Assembly (NCBI GenBank): GCA_903874275.1
Contig: CAIQRS010000146.1
Span: forward strand, 1 to 64,000
DNA length: 64,000 nucleotides
DNA from: an uncultured Anaeromyxobacter sp.
Lineage (GTDB): Bacteria; Myxococcota; Myxococcia; Myxococcales; Anaeromyxobacteraceae
Direction of reading: 5' to 3'
Under the pieces are notes generated by a model. The model worked only from the letters and a program-made list of their open reading frames with translations, was not told where the DNA came from and did no database searches. A program made the position numbers and the translations under genes. Positions 54,074 to 64,000 of the stretch are shown piece after piece. Every line of letters begins with the position of its first letter. The stretch's first letter is position 1.

Positions 54074-57000
54074 CGAGGCGAGGCGGGCTGCTGTCCTGGT
54101 TCGGCGGGAGCAAGGCCGCCGCGTTCGTGGCGCTCCTCGCCTTTGGCGAGAACGCGGCTGCAGGCAACATCCTGCGCAAGGCCGCCCCCGCCTCGTCGCC
54201 TGCCCAGGCGGCTGCGGCGGCGGCCAACCAGGCGGCGGCCGCGCAGGGCGCTGCGGCGGCGCGCCAGGTCGAGATCCCGCTCCGGCAGGCGCTCGACGCC
54301 ATCCGATCGTTCCAGGCCGGCCAGGAAGCGGCGCGGGCGGCCGCGGCCGCAGCGCCGGTGACGATCCCAAACGGCCTGGGCCTGGACGGGCTCGACCCGG
54401 AGGTTGGCGGGACCTGGTCCGACGCGGGGCAGCCGGCCCAGGCCACGAGGGGTGGGCGCACCGAGGTTGCCATCACGCAGACCGCGCCCCGGGCGATCCT
54501 GACCTGGAAGACCTTCAACGTCGGGCGCGAGACCGATCTGGTCTTCGACCAGAGCGCGGGCGGCAAGGACGCGAGCGGGTGGGTGGCGCTCAACCGGGTG
54601 CTCGACCCGCTTGCCAGGCCGAGCACGATCCTCGGGAGCATCAAGGCCCAGGGGCAGGTCTACGTGCTCAACCGGAACGGCATCCTCTTCGGGGGGACGT
54701 CCCAGGTGAACGTGGGATCGTTCCTCGCGTCCGGGCTCGAGATCGCCGGGGCGACGGAGACGGCCGCGAACCAGCGGTTCAAGGAGAGCGCACTGGCGGG
54801 TCTCTCGTTCGAGCGCCCGGCCTGGGGGCCCGCAGCCACGGGCGACCTGGCGCACGCGGTGGTCACCGAACCCGGGGCCACGATCGCCGCGGCCCCGGGG
54901 GGGCGCATCGTGCTCCTCGGCGGGAGCGTCCGGAACGGCGGGTCGCTGGAGTCGCCGGAGGGGCAGGTCTTCCTGGCCGCGGGAAAGCAGATCCAGCTCC
55001 TCGCGCCGACCCCGTCGGAACTCGGAACCGTTCGCGGCCTCGCCCCCCCGGACGATGCCGTGACCGTCGAGTCCGGTGGTGAGGGGGTGGTGCAGAGGTT
55101 CCGATCGCCCATCGTGGAGGCCGACGGCCCCGTGGAGAACACCGGGATCGTCTCGGCGCGCCGTGGGAACGTCACGATGCTGGGGAGCGCGACGCGGCAG
55201 GATGGCCTCGCCACCGCCACCACGGGCGCGGAGGCCGAGGGGTCGATCTACCTCGGAGAGGTCGGGCGCCCGACCTCCCTCGGGAAGGGAAGCGTCACGC
55301 AGGTGCTGCCCGAGCTGGACGAGACCGCCAGGCTGCTCGGCGCCGGAGAGACCTACCGGCAGTCGAGGGTCCGGGTGGCCGGAAACCAGATCGAGGTGGG
55401 GGAGGGCGCCACCATCTACGCGCCCGCGGGCGACGTCTCGCTCCGGGCGTACATGACGGCCGACAGGCCCACCAAGCCGGATCCTTCCGTGCTGGAGCTC
55501 GACGAGACCCGCGTTTACGTCGCGCCCGGCGCCCGCATCGACGTCTCCGGCCTGCGCGCCGTGGAGGTCGCGATGGAGCAGAACTCCATCAAGGCCGAGC
55601 TGCGCGCCAACGAGCTGAGGGACAATCCGCTCCTGCGAGACGGGCCGCTCCGCAGCCGGTCCGTCTATTTCGACGCGCGCCTTGCCGGGAAGGTCCGGGA
55701 CGGGTCCGGCGTGGCCGACCTCTCCGGCTACTACGACCTGGTGGAGCACAAGGTCGCCGAGTTCATGACCTCCGGCGGATCGGTGACCGCGAACGCGAAC
55801 TGGATCGTCACGCGGGCGGGCTCGATCATCGACCTGTCGGGCGGAAGCCTGCTCTACCAGCCGGGCATCGTCCGTCGCACCGTCCTCGTCACCGACACCG
55901 GCGCGAGGGTTCCCATCGAGGAGGCCACGAAGGGGGTCCGTTACGTCGGAACCGACGAGGACTTCGTGCTCGCCCATCCCCGCTGGGGGGTCACCGACAC
56001 CTTCACGAAGGGGCTGAGCCGTCCCGGGCCAGCATTCGAGCAGGGCTATGTCCAGGGCGGCTCCGCCGGGACGCTCAGCCTAGGCGTCGAGCAGACGGTC
56101 TGGAATTCGCGCGAGCGCATGGGTGCGTCGGGCGGGAGCCAGGAGATGCCGCCGAACCCGTCCGCCACGGCGGCCGTCCGGATCCTCGACGGTTCGGTGA
56201 CGGCGGAGACCGTGATCGGCCCGAAGCAGCGCGAGGCCAACACCGGCACCACCGACCCGACCCGGGTCTGGCGCGAGAGGCCCAGGGGTGGGTCGCTCGC
56301 GCTCACCGGGTCGGGGGACGTGTCGATCGATCACGTGGGCCCGCTGCTCCCGCCCGACTTCGGGCCGGGGAGCGCGGTCGATCCGTCGACCTATTTCGTC
56401 CACGTCCTGCCCGCGATCTGGTTCGACGGCCACGGTCTCGCGTCGCTGTCGATCACGAGCGGATACGACTCGAACGAGAACACGAGCTTCACGGGCACCT
56501 TGAACCGCGCCCCCGGCGGCCACCTCGTCGTGCGCGAGGGGGTCGTGGCCGACTTCGGCGACTCCGGAGTGTTCTCCTGGGGCGGAAAGTCCGCGTGGAT
56601 CGACGGCGTGCTCCGCGCCCCCGGTGGGAGGATCGGCCTCTCGGCCCTGGACCGTGGAGCTCCGGGGGAGCCCCCGTCGTCGGTCCGGCTCGGACCGACG
56701 GGTGCCATCGACGTGGCCGGGCGCTTCACCAACGACTCGCAGGACGGCCTGAACGGACCGATCGCGCCGTTCAGGGGAGGCAGCGTGTCCCTGGCTGCCC
56801 AGGCCATCACGCTGGAGCCGGGCTCGAGGATCGACGCGTCGGGCGGTGGCCGGCTGAACGCGGCCGGCACGAAGCTGACCCCGGGAGACGGGGGCTCCAT
56901 CACGCTCGACGTGGCGCGCCTGCCGAAGCCGACGGGGATCCAGCCCGGGGAGGTTCCGCCCGCTCCCACGGAGGGCACGCTCGTGCTTGGGGGAGAGCTC

Positions 57001-60000
57001 GACGGGCACGCCCCGGGAAAGGGCGGTGGACTCACCATCCGCACGGGGCGCGCCGTCTCCATCGGGGAGGAGCCCCCCGCCGATGCGGGGGGAGGCGTCC
57101 ATTTCGACTCCGGCTTCTTCACGAGAGGAGGCTTCTCCGCGTTCACGATCGTCGGCGAAGGGGGGGTGACGGTGACCGGGGAGTTGCGGCCGACCGTCGA
57201 GAGCTTCTCCGCCAGCGGAATGGCGGAGCTCTCGACAGGGACCCGGCTGTCGGACGTCGCCTCCCGCGTACGGATCCTCGACCCGGACCGGCGGGGCCTG
57301 CCGATGTCGCTCACGCTCTCCACCGGGGGCACCGCCTACGGCGCCACCAGCCCCTCGGTCGAGGTCGCGGCCGGCGGGGCCATCCGGATGGACCCGGGCT
57401 CCACGGTGACCCTGAGTTCCACCGACGCCGTGAAGATCGACGGCGTGATCGAGGCAAGGGGCGGGGCGGTGAACCTGTTCGCCAGCGCCCAGGGCGATCG
57501 CGGCGTCGTCCTGGGGAGCGAGGCCCGGGTCCTCGTCCATGGGTACGGGAAGAGCACGATCGAGGCGGGCGCTGTGGTCCGGAGCATCGTGCCGGGAGGC
57601 AGCGTCGTCATCGGGGGGGGGAGCGGCGATGCCCCGACGAAGAGCGTCGCGGTCGCCTCGGGCGCCGTGATCGACGCCTCCGGCGTCTCCGGCCCGGTCG
57701 ATCTTCCCACCGCGGATGGCTCGGTTGCGGGCGGGAGCCGCTACCTCGAGGTCGCGGTCCAGGGCGACGGGGGATCGATCTCGATCTCGGCGCAGCAGGG
57801 GAGCGTGGCGGGGGACCTCCGGCTGGGACGCGGGGGCGACCAGGGGTCGCCGCCCGTGGCGCAGGGGCGAGGAGGGACGCTGCTCGCGGCCAACACGAGC
57901 GGGAAGATCATCGTGAGCGCATCGGCGCTGGCCGCGGAGGACGGCGCCGGGGTCCTGCGCCTGATCGCCGGGACCCTCAACGGCTCGGGGACCGACGATC
58001 TCACCTTGCGGACGTCACCAGCCAGCATCGGCGGCTCCTTCGGTCCGGAGAGCGCCATCCTCTTCGACGGCGACGTCTCGCTCACGGCGGCCCGCTCCCT
58101 GACGCTCGAGTCGCCCATCCTGGGCATCGTTCCGGGTAGGCCCGCGACCGCGGTGAAGCTCGCCTCCCCCTACGTCGCATTCCTGGGGGGGCCCTCCACC
58201 GGTCCGAAGTCGGCAGCGGCGGCGGGCCTCACTGCGGACCTGCTCGTGGAGGCGGACGTCATCGACGTCGCGAGGACCGTGGTCCTCGGCGCGGTGACCG
58301 GTTCGGCCCAGGCCTTCGGCGGCTTCTCGACGGCGCGCCTGCACGCGCTGGGTGACATCCGCCTCTCCGATCACGACCCGGCCGGAAGGGACGCGGGCAG
58401 GGAGAGCCAGAACCCTGGCCTGCTCACCGCCGGGGACCTCGAGCTCCGGGCGGGACAGGTGTACGTGGCCTCCCGCGGCCACCTGCCGGCGCTGGCGCAG
58501 ATCGAGCGGCCCGACGCGCACCCGGGCTTCCTCGTCGCCTCGCCGACCCGCATCACCATCGAGCACACGGGCGGGAACGGAGGGAACTCCCCGCCGCTCT
58601 CCTTCGGGGAGCGGCTCACGCTGCGCGCTCCGGTCATCGAGCAGGGGGGCGTCCTGCGTGCACCGGGCGGCCAGCTCCGGCTCGAGGCCCGGGACGAAGC
58701 CGGAAACCCCACCGGATCGGTGACGCTCCTGCCGGGGAGCGTGACCTCGGTGTCGCTCGCCGGGGCCGACGGAACCGGCCTCGTGGTGCCCTTCGGGTCC
58801 GTCCAGACCGACGGGACCTTCTTCGGCTATCACCAGCCCGGCCAGTCTCCGACGCTCGCCGTCCGACTCGACGGGGCGCAGGTCGCCGTGGAGAAGGGCT
58901 CGACGATCGACGTCTCGGGAGGCGGCGACCTGCAGGGATACGTCTTCGTCCCGGGCAACGGCGGCTCGAGCGACGTCCTCGGATACACCACGGATGGGAA
59001 GGGGAACCTCATCGGCGCTCCGGCCCTCGGGAAGGATCTGGCCGCGCCGTTCGCGGTGCTGCCGGGGCGGGCGGAGTTCTTCACCCGCGACCCGAACCTC
59101 GCCCGCGGGCTCGCGCCCGCGCCCATCGGCCCGGTCGACGGTCTGCGCGACCCGCGCCTGACGGTGGGAGACCAGGTGTGGCTCCAGGGCGTGCCGGGGC
59201 TTGCCGACGGAGCCTACACGCTGCTCCCCGCCCACTACGCGCTCCTGCCGGGCGGCCTGCTCGTGCAGCCTCTCGGGGGCTCGCTCGCCGCCGCGCCGAA
59301 AGCACACGTTCGCCCCGACGGGGCGGCGGTCGTCGCAGGCTACCGCCTCGTGGGGGGCGAGCGCCGGGACGCCGGGTACGGCAGCTTCGCCGTCATGACG
59401 GGCAAGGTGTTCGGGGCCTATTCCCAGATCGACACCGCCTCGTTCGACGCCTATGCTCGGCGGAACGCGGAGCAATCGGACGTCTTCGTCCGCACCATGA
59501 ACGACGCGGGGACCGTGGCCCTGGCGGCCACGGAGGGGCTCGTCCTCCAGGGAAACGCCCGCTTCGGCGCCGGGCCGGAAGGGCGTCCCGGCAGCCTCGA
59601 GGTGGCGTCCGCGCGGATCGCGGTCGTCGGGGAACAGGGCGGGGGGAAGTACCCCGACCACGTGGTGCTCGAAGCCGCCGCCCTCGAGGCCCTGGGCGCC
59701 GGGAGCATCCTGCTCGGAGGCACCCGCTCGGCGTCACAGGACACGAGCCAGCAGGGCACCACCCTGAAGGTCGCGGCGAGCGAGGTGGTGGTGGATACCG
59801 CGGGCGAGGTCTGGCGGAGCCCGGAGGTCATCCTGGCGGCCTCCGGAGCGGTGAAGGTGTTGAGCGGATCGGCCATCCGCGCGGAGGGTGCGGCCTCCGG
59901 CGACGGCAGGGCGATCCGGATCGACGGCGACGGCGCCCTGCTGCGCGTCTCGACCGGCGACCGGATCGGGATCGCGCGATCCGGGACGAGTGCCGTCACG

Positions 60001-63000
60001 GGCGACCTCTCCGTCGAGGACGCGATCCTGGCTGCGAGCGGGTCGGTCTCCCTCGAGGCGGCCCGGGCGGTGACCCTCTCGCCCGGTGTGGACCTCTCGG
60101 CGGGCAAGCTCGATCTCGCCTCGACGCAGGTCCACCTCGGAGACGCGCCGGGGGGGGTGACAGGAACGGTGCTCCGCAAGGAGCTCGTCGAGCGGCTTTC
60201 CGCGTCGTCCGACCTGAGCATCCGAGGGCTGGAGGCGATCCGGATCCACGGCGACCTCGCGCTGGGAAGCCGGTCGAGCGGTTCGGGAAGCGTGCTCTCG
60301 CTCGACACCCCGCTGCTCCAGGGCGAGGGAGGAGCCAGCGCGCGGATCGCCGGCTCGGAGTTCACGCTCCGCAACAGTGGCGCGCCCTGGACGGGTGGCG
60401 CCGCCTCGAGCGGCACGGGAGCCCTCACGCTGGACGTCGCCACGCTCGCCCTCGGGCCCGGGAAGGTGCAGGTCGCGGGCTTCGAGGGGCTGACCGGCAG
60501 GGCCGGGACCACGGTGGCCAGGGGAACCGGGGCGCTTGCCGTCGCGGGCGGAATCGGGACCGCCGTGCGGTCGTTCGAGACGGGCGGGGTCGAGGCAGCC
60601 TCCGGCACCCGCTACGACGTGCTCGCCGACGGCGGCCTCTTCCTGGGACGCGACGCATCGGCCGGAGGAACGCACGCAGCCACGTCACTCGGCGGCCACG
60701 TGTCGGTGCAGGGGACGACCGTCCTCCTCGACACCGCGGTGGTGCTGCCGGCGGGGACGTTCGAGGCTCGCGCGACCGGCGGCTCGCTCACCCTCGGACC
60801 CCACGCAAGCGTCGACGTGAGCGGACGGGCGGTGGATTTCGAGGACCTGGTCAAGTTCGCGCCCGGCGGCGCGATTCGCCTCGCGGCGACGGGAGACCTT
60901 TCCATCCAGGCTGGCGCCGTGACCGACGTCTCGGGCTCTTCCCGCGGTGGCGACGCTGGAGGCATCGAGATCGGCGCCGGGCGCCAGGCCACCCTGGAGG
61001 GCGAGCTTCGCGGCAAGGCCGAGGCAGGGCACCGGGGGGCGGCCTTCGCGCTGGATGCAGGCGGCCTGACGAGCTTCACCACCCTGAACCAGGGGCTCGA
61101 GCAGGGGGGCTTCACCGAGTCCCGCCAGATCCGGGCTCGCGACCCGGGCCAGGAGATCCGGCTCGGCCAGGAGGAGCGGATCTCGGCGCACGACGTGACG
61201 CTGCGCTCCGACGCGGGCAAGGTCGTCGTGGCGGGAACGATCGGACTGGCGGGCGATGCCTCCCACGCGTCGGGCGGCCGGATCGAGATCTCGGGCGGGG
61301 CGGGTGTCGACGTCGCGGCCACGGCCAGCGTGAACGCGCGAGCGGCTGCTGCGGACGCCGACGGGTTCGTGCCGGCGAGTGGGCGGGTGCTCATCGCGAC
61401 CACGGACGGACAGGTGGCCGTGAACGGCGCGACCGTGGACGTGTCCGGTGGGCGAGAGGGCGGGTCCATCACGGTACGGGCCCCTCGGACGGCGGACGGG
61501 ATCGCCGTGAGCTCCCTCGAAGGACAGTTCCTCGCCCCGAACAAGGTCGTCCAGGGGCTCGCGACGTCCGATACCGCGGTGGTCGACGGGACCTGGTTCA
61601 CGGCCCGGATGGACGAGGCGACGGCGTGGCTCGCCGCGGCGAAGGCCAGCCACCCTCAGGGCATCGGCGGCTTCGAGCTCGCCCCGGCCATCGTGGCGAG
61701 GAGCGAGGGCGCGATGTTGGTCCTCGGAGACCTCTCGCTGGCCCGCCCAGAAGGCTCCGGAGGCGCCACGCCGGGTGGTCCGGGATACCTCGGGTTCGTC
61801 TCGAGGGGCGACATCGACTTCGGGGCCGTCGTGAGCGATGGCTTCGGAGGCGCGAGCCGGGGCGCGGCGCTGCTCTCCGGCCGCTCGTCCAGCCTGTCCG
61901 TCGAGACCGACCAGGGCCTGATCCTCCGCCGCGGCGCCATCCTCCGGACCGGGACCGGAGACATCGCCATCCGCGCCGGAGGCGACGTGACCTTCGAGGC
62001 CGGGACGTTCGACGTCCCGGCGGCGGTGATCTACACGGCCGGCGCGCGAACCCCCTGGGCCGCCGGGTTCGTGAACCAGAGCGTCCCGTCCGCGGCGGTG
62101 CTCGGTGAGTTCGCCACCGGGGGAGGAAACGTCGATCTCCATGCGGGCGGCGACGTCACCGCCCCCCTCGCGACGCAGACCACCTCGGCCTGGCTCTTCC
62201 GCTACGGGAGCACCGACTGGCAGGGAAGCGTCGCCGCGTCGCCGGTGCTGCAGCAGACGAACTGGTCCGTCGTCCACAAGAACTTCGAGCAGGGGGTGGG
62301 CGCGCTGGGCGGCGGAGACGTTCGCGTGCAGGCCGGAGGCGACGTCACCCGGCTCCAGGTGGCCATCCCCACGACCGGGCAGCTCACCACGCCGGTGGGT
62401 GAGATCCCGGCGGCCGATGACCTCGTGGTGCGGGGCGGCGGCGACCTCCTGCTCTCGGCCGGCGGCGACCTCCGGGGAGGCCTCTTCGTGCTCGGGCGCG
62501 GGCACGGCGAGCTTCGCGCCGGGGGGAACGTCATGGCCGATCCCGAGGCCATGGGGCGGATCCGCTCCAGCTGGTCGGCCCAGGCCACGCTTGGCGACCG
62601 GACCGTCGGCACGCTCGTCGGTCTCGGCGACGCCACGGTCAGGATCACCGCGGGTGCGAGCGCCAGCGTCGAGGGAGCGTTCGATCCCATGCGGCAAGGG
62701 CAGATCGGGGAGAACCTCCAGGCCCAGTCCGGGACGGCCTTCGTCGGGTACGGCGAGCGGACGGCCCTCGACGTCGTCGCCCTCGGCGGAAAGGTCGCCT
62801 ACCTCCACGACCCGTGGGCCTCGGTCGATCTCGCGCAATCGGCCACGACCCCGCTCGCCTATCGGCTGAAGATGACCGGCAGCGCAGGACTGAACTTCCT
62901 GTTCGGCTATGCCCCTCCCACGCTCCGGCTCGCGTCGTTCACCTCCGACGCCACCATCGAGAGCAGCCTGGCCACGCCCGCCGAGCTTCGCCTGGAGTCG

Positions 63001-64000
63001 GCGCCGCGCGGGACCATCGAGCTGCTCGCGACCAGGAACGCCGTCCTCAAGCTGGACATCACCCAGGAGGACCGCGACCCGAGCCTGGTGCAGGACTGGC
63101 GGGCGGCCTACGCCACCCAGGTCTCGGCGAGCGGCGACACCAGCGTGAGCGTCGTGGCCGTTGACCCCGGGACGGCCTACGGCGCCGTCCACCGCGGCGA
63201 CCCGGAGCCGGCACGGATCTACGCCATCCAGGGGTCGGTCTGTGCGCAGAGCGCGTCGGGTACCTGCCTGCGCCAGCCGGCTCCCCTCCTTTCGCGCTTC
63301 TCCGACGTGATCAAGGTCTCCTTGCCGAAGCCGCTCCACGTCGTGGCCGGAACCGACCTCCTGGGGGGCTACTACGAGCTCGTGGGCAACGGGCCCACCG
63401 ACCTGTCGCTGCTCTCGGCGGGACGGGACGTCTACCAGCCGGTGCTGGACCTTTTCGGGCAGGGCACGATGATCCTGCAGGCCGGGCGTGACGTGCGCCT
63501 GGACGAGCCGACGGTCCAGTCGGGGACGGGTGTGGAGCCGCCGCTCTCGGGCGGCGCCTTCGTCAGCCAGGGCAACTCGCGGCAGGGGATCGTCTACTCC
63601 GCCCTCCCCCGAGACAGGGGCATGGGGATCTACGTCCTCGCCGGAGTGAAGAAGGACCGGGTGGACCAGGGGGCGTTCACCGCGGCGTACCTCGATCCGG
63701 CCAACGCGGAGCAGCGGGCCGTGAAGGACTACTTCCCGGAGCTGCGGCGCTACATGGAGCGGCTCGACCCGGCATCGGCCGGGCTCTCCGAGGCCGACCT
63801 GGTCGCCTCCTTCGGCGCCCGGACCCAGTCCGAGCGCCAGGTCTTCCTGACCGGCGTCTACTTCACGGAGTTGCGGGACACGGGCATCGACTACAACGAC
63901 CCCGAGAGCCCCCGCTTCCACAGCTACGACAGGGGCTTCCGGGCCGTCGCCGCGCTCTTCCCGACAGACCCCTCGAGCCTGCCCCTGGAGGATCGCGGCA
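54070..64000 (+). CDS. Giant filamentous-haemagglutinin-type secreted protein (3' partial, >3,300 codons)
   Basis: Frame-1 translation from ATG 54070: ATRGGRTEVAITQTAPRAILTWKTFNVGRETDLVFDQ, STILGSIKAQGQVYVLNRNGILFGGTSQVNVGSFLASGLEI (TPS/haemagglutination domain); still open at 64000 (…YFTELRDTGIDYNDPESPRFHSYDRGFRAVAALFPTDPSSLPLEDRG). Confidence 0.9.
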   Translation, partial: MTRRGGLLSWFGGSKAAAFVALLAFGENAAAGNILRKAAPASSPAQAAAAAANQAAAAQGAAAARQVEIPLRQALDAIRSFQAGQEAARAAAAAAPVTIPNGLGLDGLDPEVGGTWSDAGQPAQATRGGRTEVAITQTAPRAILTWKTFNVGRETDLVFDQSAGGKDASGWVALNRVLDPLARPSTILGSIKAQGQVYVLNRNGILFGGTSQVNVGSFLASGLEIAGATETAANQRFKESALAGLSFERPAWGPAATGDLAHAVVTEPGATIAAAPGGRIVLLGGSVRNGGSLESPEGQVFLAAGKQIQLLAPTPSELGTVRGLAPPDDAVTVESGGEGVVQRFRSPIVEADGPVENTGIVSARRGNVTMLGSATRQDGLATATTGAEAEGSIYLGEVGRPTSLGKGSVTQVLPELDETARLLGAGETYRQSRVRVAGNQIEVGEGATIYAPAGDVSLRAYMTADRPTKPDPSVLELDETRVYVAPGARIDVSGLRAVEVAMEQNSIKAELRANELRDNPLLRDGPLRSRSVYFDARLAGKVRDGSGVADLSGYYDLVEHKVAEFMTSGGSVTANANWIVTRAGSIIDLSGGSLLYQPGIVRRTVLVTDTGARVPIEEATKGVRYVGTDEDFVLAHPRWGVTDTFTKGLSRPGPAFEQGYVQGGSAGTLSLGVEQTVWNSRERMGASGGSQEMPPNPSATAAVRILDGSVTAETVIGPKQREANTGTTDPTRVWRERPRGGSLALTGSGDVSIDHVGPLLPPDFGPGSAVDPSTYFVHVLPAIWFDGHGLASLSITSGYDSNENTSFTGTLNRAPGGHLVVREGVVADFGDSGVFSWGGKSAWIDGVLRAPGGRIGLSALDRGAPGEPPSSVRLGPTGAIDVAGRFTNDSQDGLNGPIAPFRGGSVSLAAQAITLEPGSRIDASGGGRLNAAGTKLTPGDGGSITLDVARLPKPTGIQPGEVPPAPTEGTLVLGGELDGHAPGKGGGLTIRTGRAVSIGEEPPADAGGGVHFDSGFFTRGGFSAFTIVGEGGVTVTGELRPTVESFSASGMAELSTGTRLSDVASRVRILDPDRRGLPMSLTLSTGGTAYGATSPSVEVAAGGAIRMDPGSTVTLSSTDAVKIDGVIEARGGAVNLFASAQGDRGVVLGSEARVLVHGYGKSTIEAGAVVRSIVPGGSVVIGGGSGDAPTKSVAVASGAVIDASGVSGPVDLPTADGSVAGGSRYLEVAVQGDGGSISISAQQGSVAGDLRLGRGGDQGSPPVAQGRGGTLLAANTSGKIIVSASALAAEDGAGVLRLIAGTLNGSGTDDLTLRTSPASIGGSFGPESAILFDGDVSLTAARSLTLESPILGIVPGRPATAVKLASPYVAFLGGPSTGPKSAAAAGLTADLLVEADVIDVARTVVLGAVTGSAQAFGGFSTARLHALGDIRLSDHDPAGRDAGRESQNPGLLTAGDLELRAGQVYVASRGHLPALAQIERPDAHPGFLVASPTRITIEHTGGNGGNSPPLSFGERLTLRAPVIEQGGVLRAPGGQLRLEARDEAGNPTGSVTLLPGSVTSVSLAGADGTGLVVPFGSVQTDGTFFGYHQPGQSPTLAVRLDGAQVAVEKGSTIDVSGGGDLQGYVFVPGNGGSSDVLGYTTDGKGNLIGAPALGKDLAAPFAVLPGRAEFFTRDPNLARGLAPAPIGPVDGLRDPRLTVGDQVWLQGVPGLADGAYTLLPAHYALLPGGLLVQPLGGSLAAAPKAHVRPDGAAVVAGYRLVGGERRDAGYGSFAVMTGKVFGAYSQIDTASFDAYARRNAEQSDVFVRTMNDAGTVALAATEGLVLQGNARFGAGPEGRPGSLEVASARIAVVGEQGGGKYPDHVVLEAAALEALGAGSILLGGTRSASQDTSQQGTTLKVAASEVVVDTAGEVWRSPEVILAASGAVKVLSGSAIRAEGAASGDGRAIRIDGDGALLRVSTGDRIGIARSGTSAVTGDLSVEDAILAASGSVSLEAARAVTLSPGVDLSAGKLDLASTQVHLGDAPGGVTGTVLRKELVERLSASSDLSIRGLEAIRIHGDLALGSRSSGSGSVLSLDTPLLQGEGGASARIAGSEFTLRNSGAPWTGGAASSGTGALTLDVATLALGPGKVQVAGFEGLTGRAGTTVARGTGALAVAGGIGTAVRSFETGGVEAASGTRYDVLADGGLFLGRDASAGGTHAATSLGGHVSVQGTTVLLDTAVVLPAGTFEARATGGSLTLGPHASVDVSGRAVDFEDLVKFAPGGAIRLAATGDLSIQAGAVTDVSGSSRGGDAGGIEIGAGRQATLEGELRGKAEAGHRGAAFALDAGGLTSFTTLNQGLEQGGFTESRQIRARDPGQEIRLGQEERISAHDVTLRSDAGKVVVAGTIGLAGDASHASGGRIEISGGAGVDVAATASVNARAAAADADGFVPASGRVLIATTDGQVAVNGATVDVSGGREGGSITVRAPRTADGIAVSSLEGQFLAPNKVVQGLATSDTAVVDGTWFTARMDEATAWLAAAKASHPQGIGGFELAPAIVARSEGAMLVLGDLSLARPEGSGGATPGGPGYLGFVSRGDIDFGAVVSDGFGGASRGAALLSGRSSSLSVETDQGLILRRGAILRTGTGDIAIRAGGDVTFEAGTFDVPAAVIYTAGARTPWAAGFVNQSVPSAAVLGEFATGGGNVDLHAGGDVTAPLATQTTSAWLFRYGSTDWQGSVAASPVLQQTNWSVVHKNFEQGVGALGGGDVRVQAGGDVTRLQVAIPTTGQLTTPVGEIPAADDLVVRGGGDLLLSAGGDLRGGLFVLGRGHGELRAGGNVMADPEAMGRIRSSWSAQATLGDRTVGTLVGLGDATVRITAGASASVEGAFDPMRQGQIGENLQAQSGTAFVGYGERTALDVVALGGKVAYLHDPWASVDLAQSATTPLAYRLKMTGSAGLNFLFGYAPPTLRLASFTSDATIESSLATPAELRLESAPRGTIELLATRNAVLKLDITQEDRDPSLVQDWRAAYATQVSASGDTSVSVVAVDPGTAYGAVHRGDPEPARIYAIQGSVCAQSASGTCLRQPAPLLSRFSDVIKVSLPKPLHVVAGTDLLGGYYELVGNGPTDLSLLSAGRDVYQPVLDLFGQGTMILQAGRDVRLDEPTVQSGTGVEPPLSGGAFVSQGNSRQGIVYSALPRDRGMGIYVLAGVKKDRVDQGAFTAAYLDPANAEQRAVKDYFPELRRYMERLDPASAGLSEADLVASFGARTQSERQVFLTGVYFTELRDTGIDYNDPESPRFHSYDRGFRAVAALFPTDPSSLPLEDRG

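Noticed and set aside
50807-54370. 1187-aa minus-strand ORF
   Set aside because: Shadow of the 50882-54073 lipoprotein; no recognisable motifs.
59178-62108. 976-aa plus-strand ORF in frame 0
   Set aside because: Arg/Gly-rich out-of-frame reading of the frame-1 adhesin.
60685-63921. 1078-aa minus-strand ORF
   Set aside because: Antisense to the giant haemagglutinin-type ORF, which has clear domain motifs.
1-64000. tRNA, rRNA, prophage or conjugative elements
   Set aside because: No tRNA/rRNA-like sequence, integrase or phage structural gene recognised by eye; a tRNAscan/Infernal run would be decisive.

Overview
64 kb of high-GC bacterial DNA, probably a deltaproteobacterium/myxobacterium-like genome (inferred from GC and protein style only). 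It reads as a phosphate-starvation (Pho) island. The left edge is pstA(partial)-pstB-phoU. Further right are two alkaline phosphatases (~11.5 and ~33.2 kb), a PhoX-type phosphatase, a purple-acid-phosphatase-like protein, several calcineurin-like metallophosphoesterases, a secreted inorganic pyrophosphatase, a secreted HD-domain-like protein and a PstS-like protein with a long Cys-rich tail. Direct repeats with 11-bp spacing (Pho-box-like) precede many of these genes. Interspersed are a possible lipid-remodelling pair (GT21-like glycosyltransferase plus metallophosphoesterase), a cytochrome b561-SHP fusion with diheme cytochrome c and a two-component system, a potassium module (channel/TrkA-N, KimA-like APC, KdpDE-like), a pyruvate kinase, an aminotransferase-GNAT fusion and a triple DsbA-like protein. 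The right end holds three related surface lipoproteins and a giant haemagglutinin-type adhesin ORF that runs off the window and is missing from the ORF track. The most novel signals are: (i) three families of tiny uncharacterised proteins recurring within the island, two of them in a duplicated cassette with DedA; (ii) several decayed paralogous copies (DedA, metallophosphatase, purple acid phosphatase, histidine kinase) in the left half whose intact counterparts lie elsewhere in the window; (iii) a conserved upstream motif shared by unrelated genes. All calls are by eye from sequence and translations; no database search was run.
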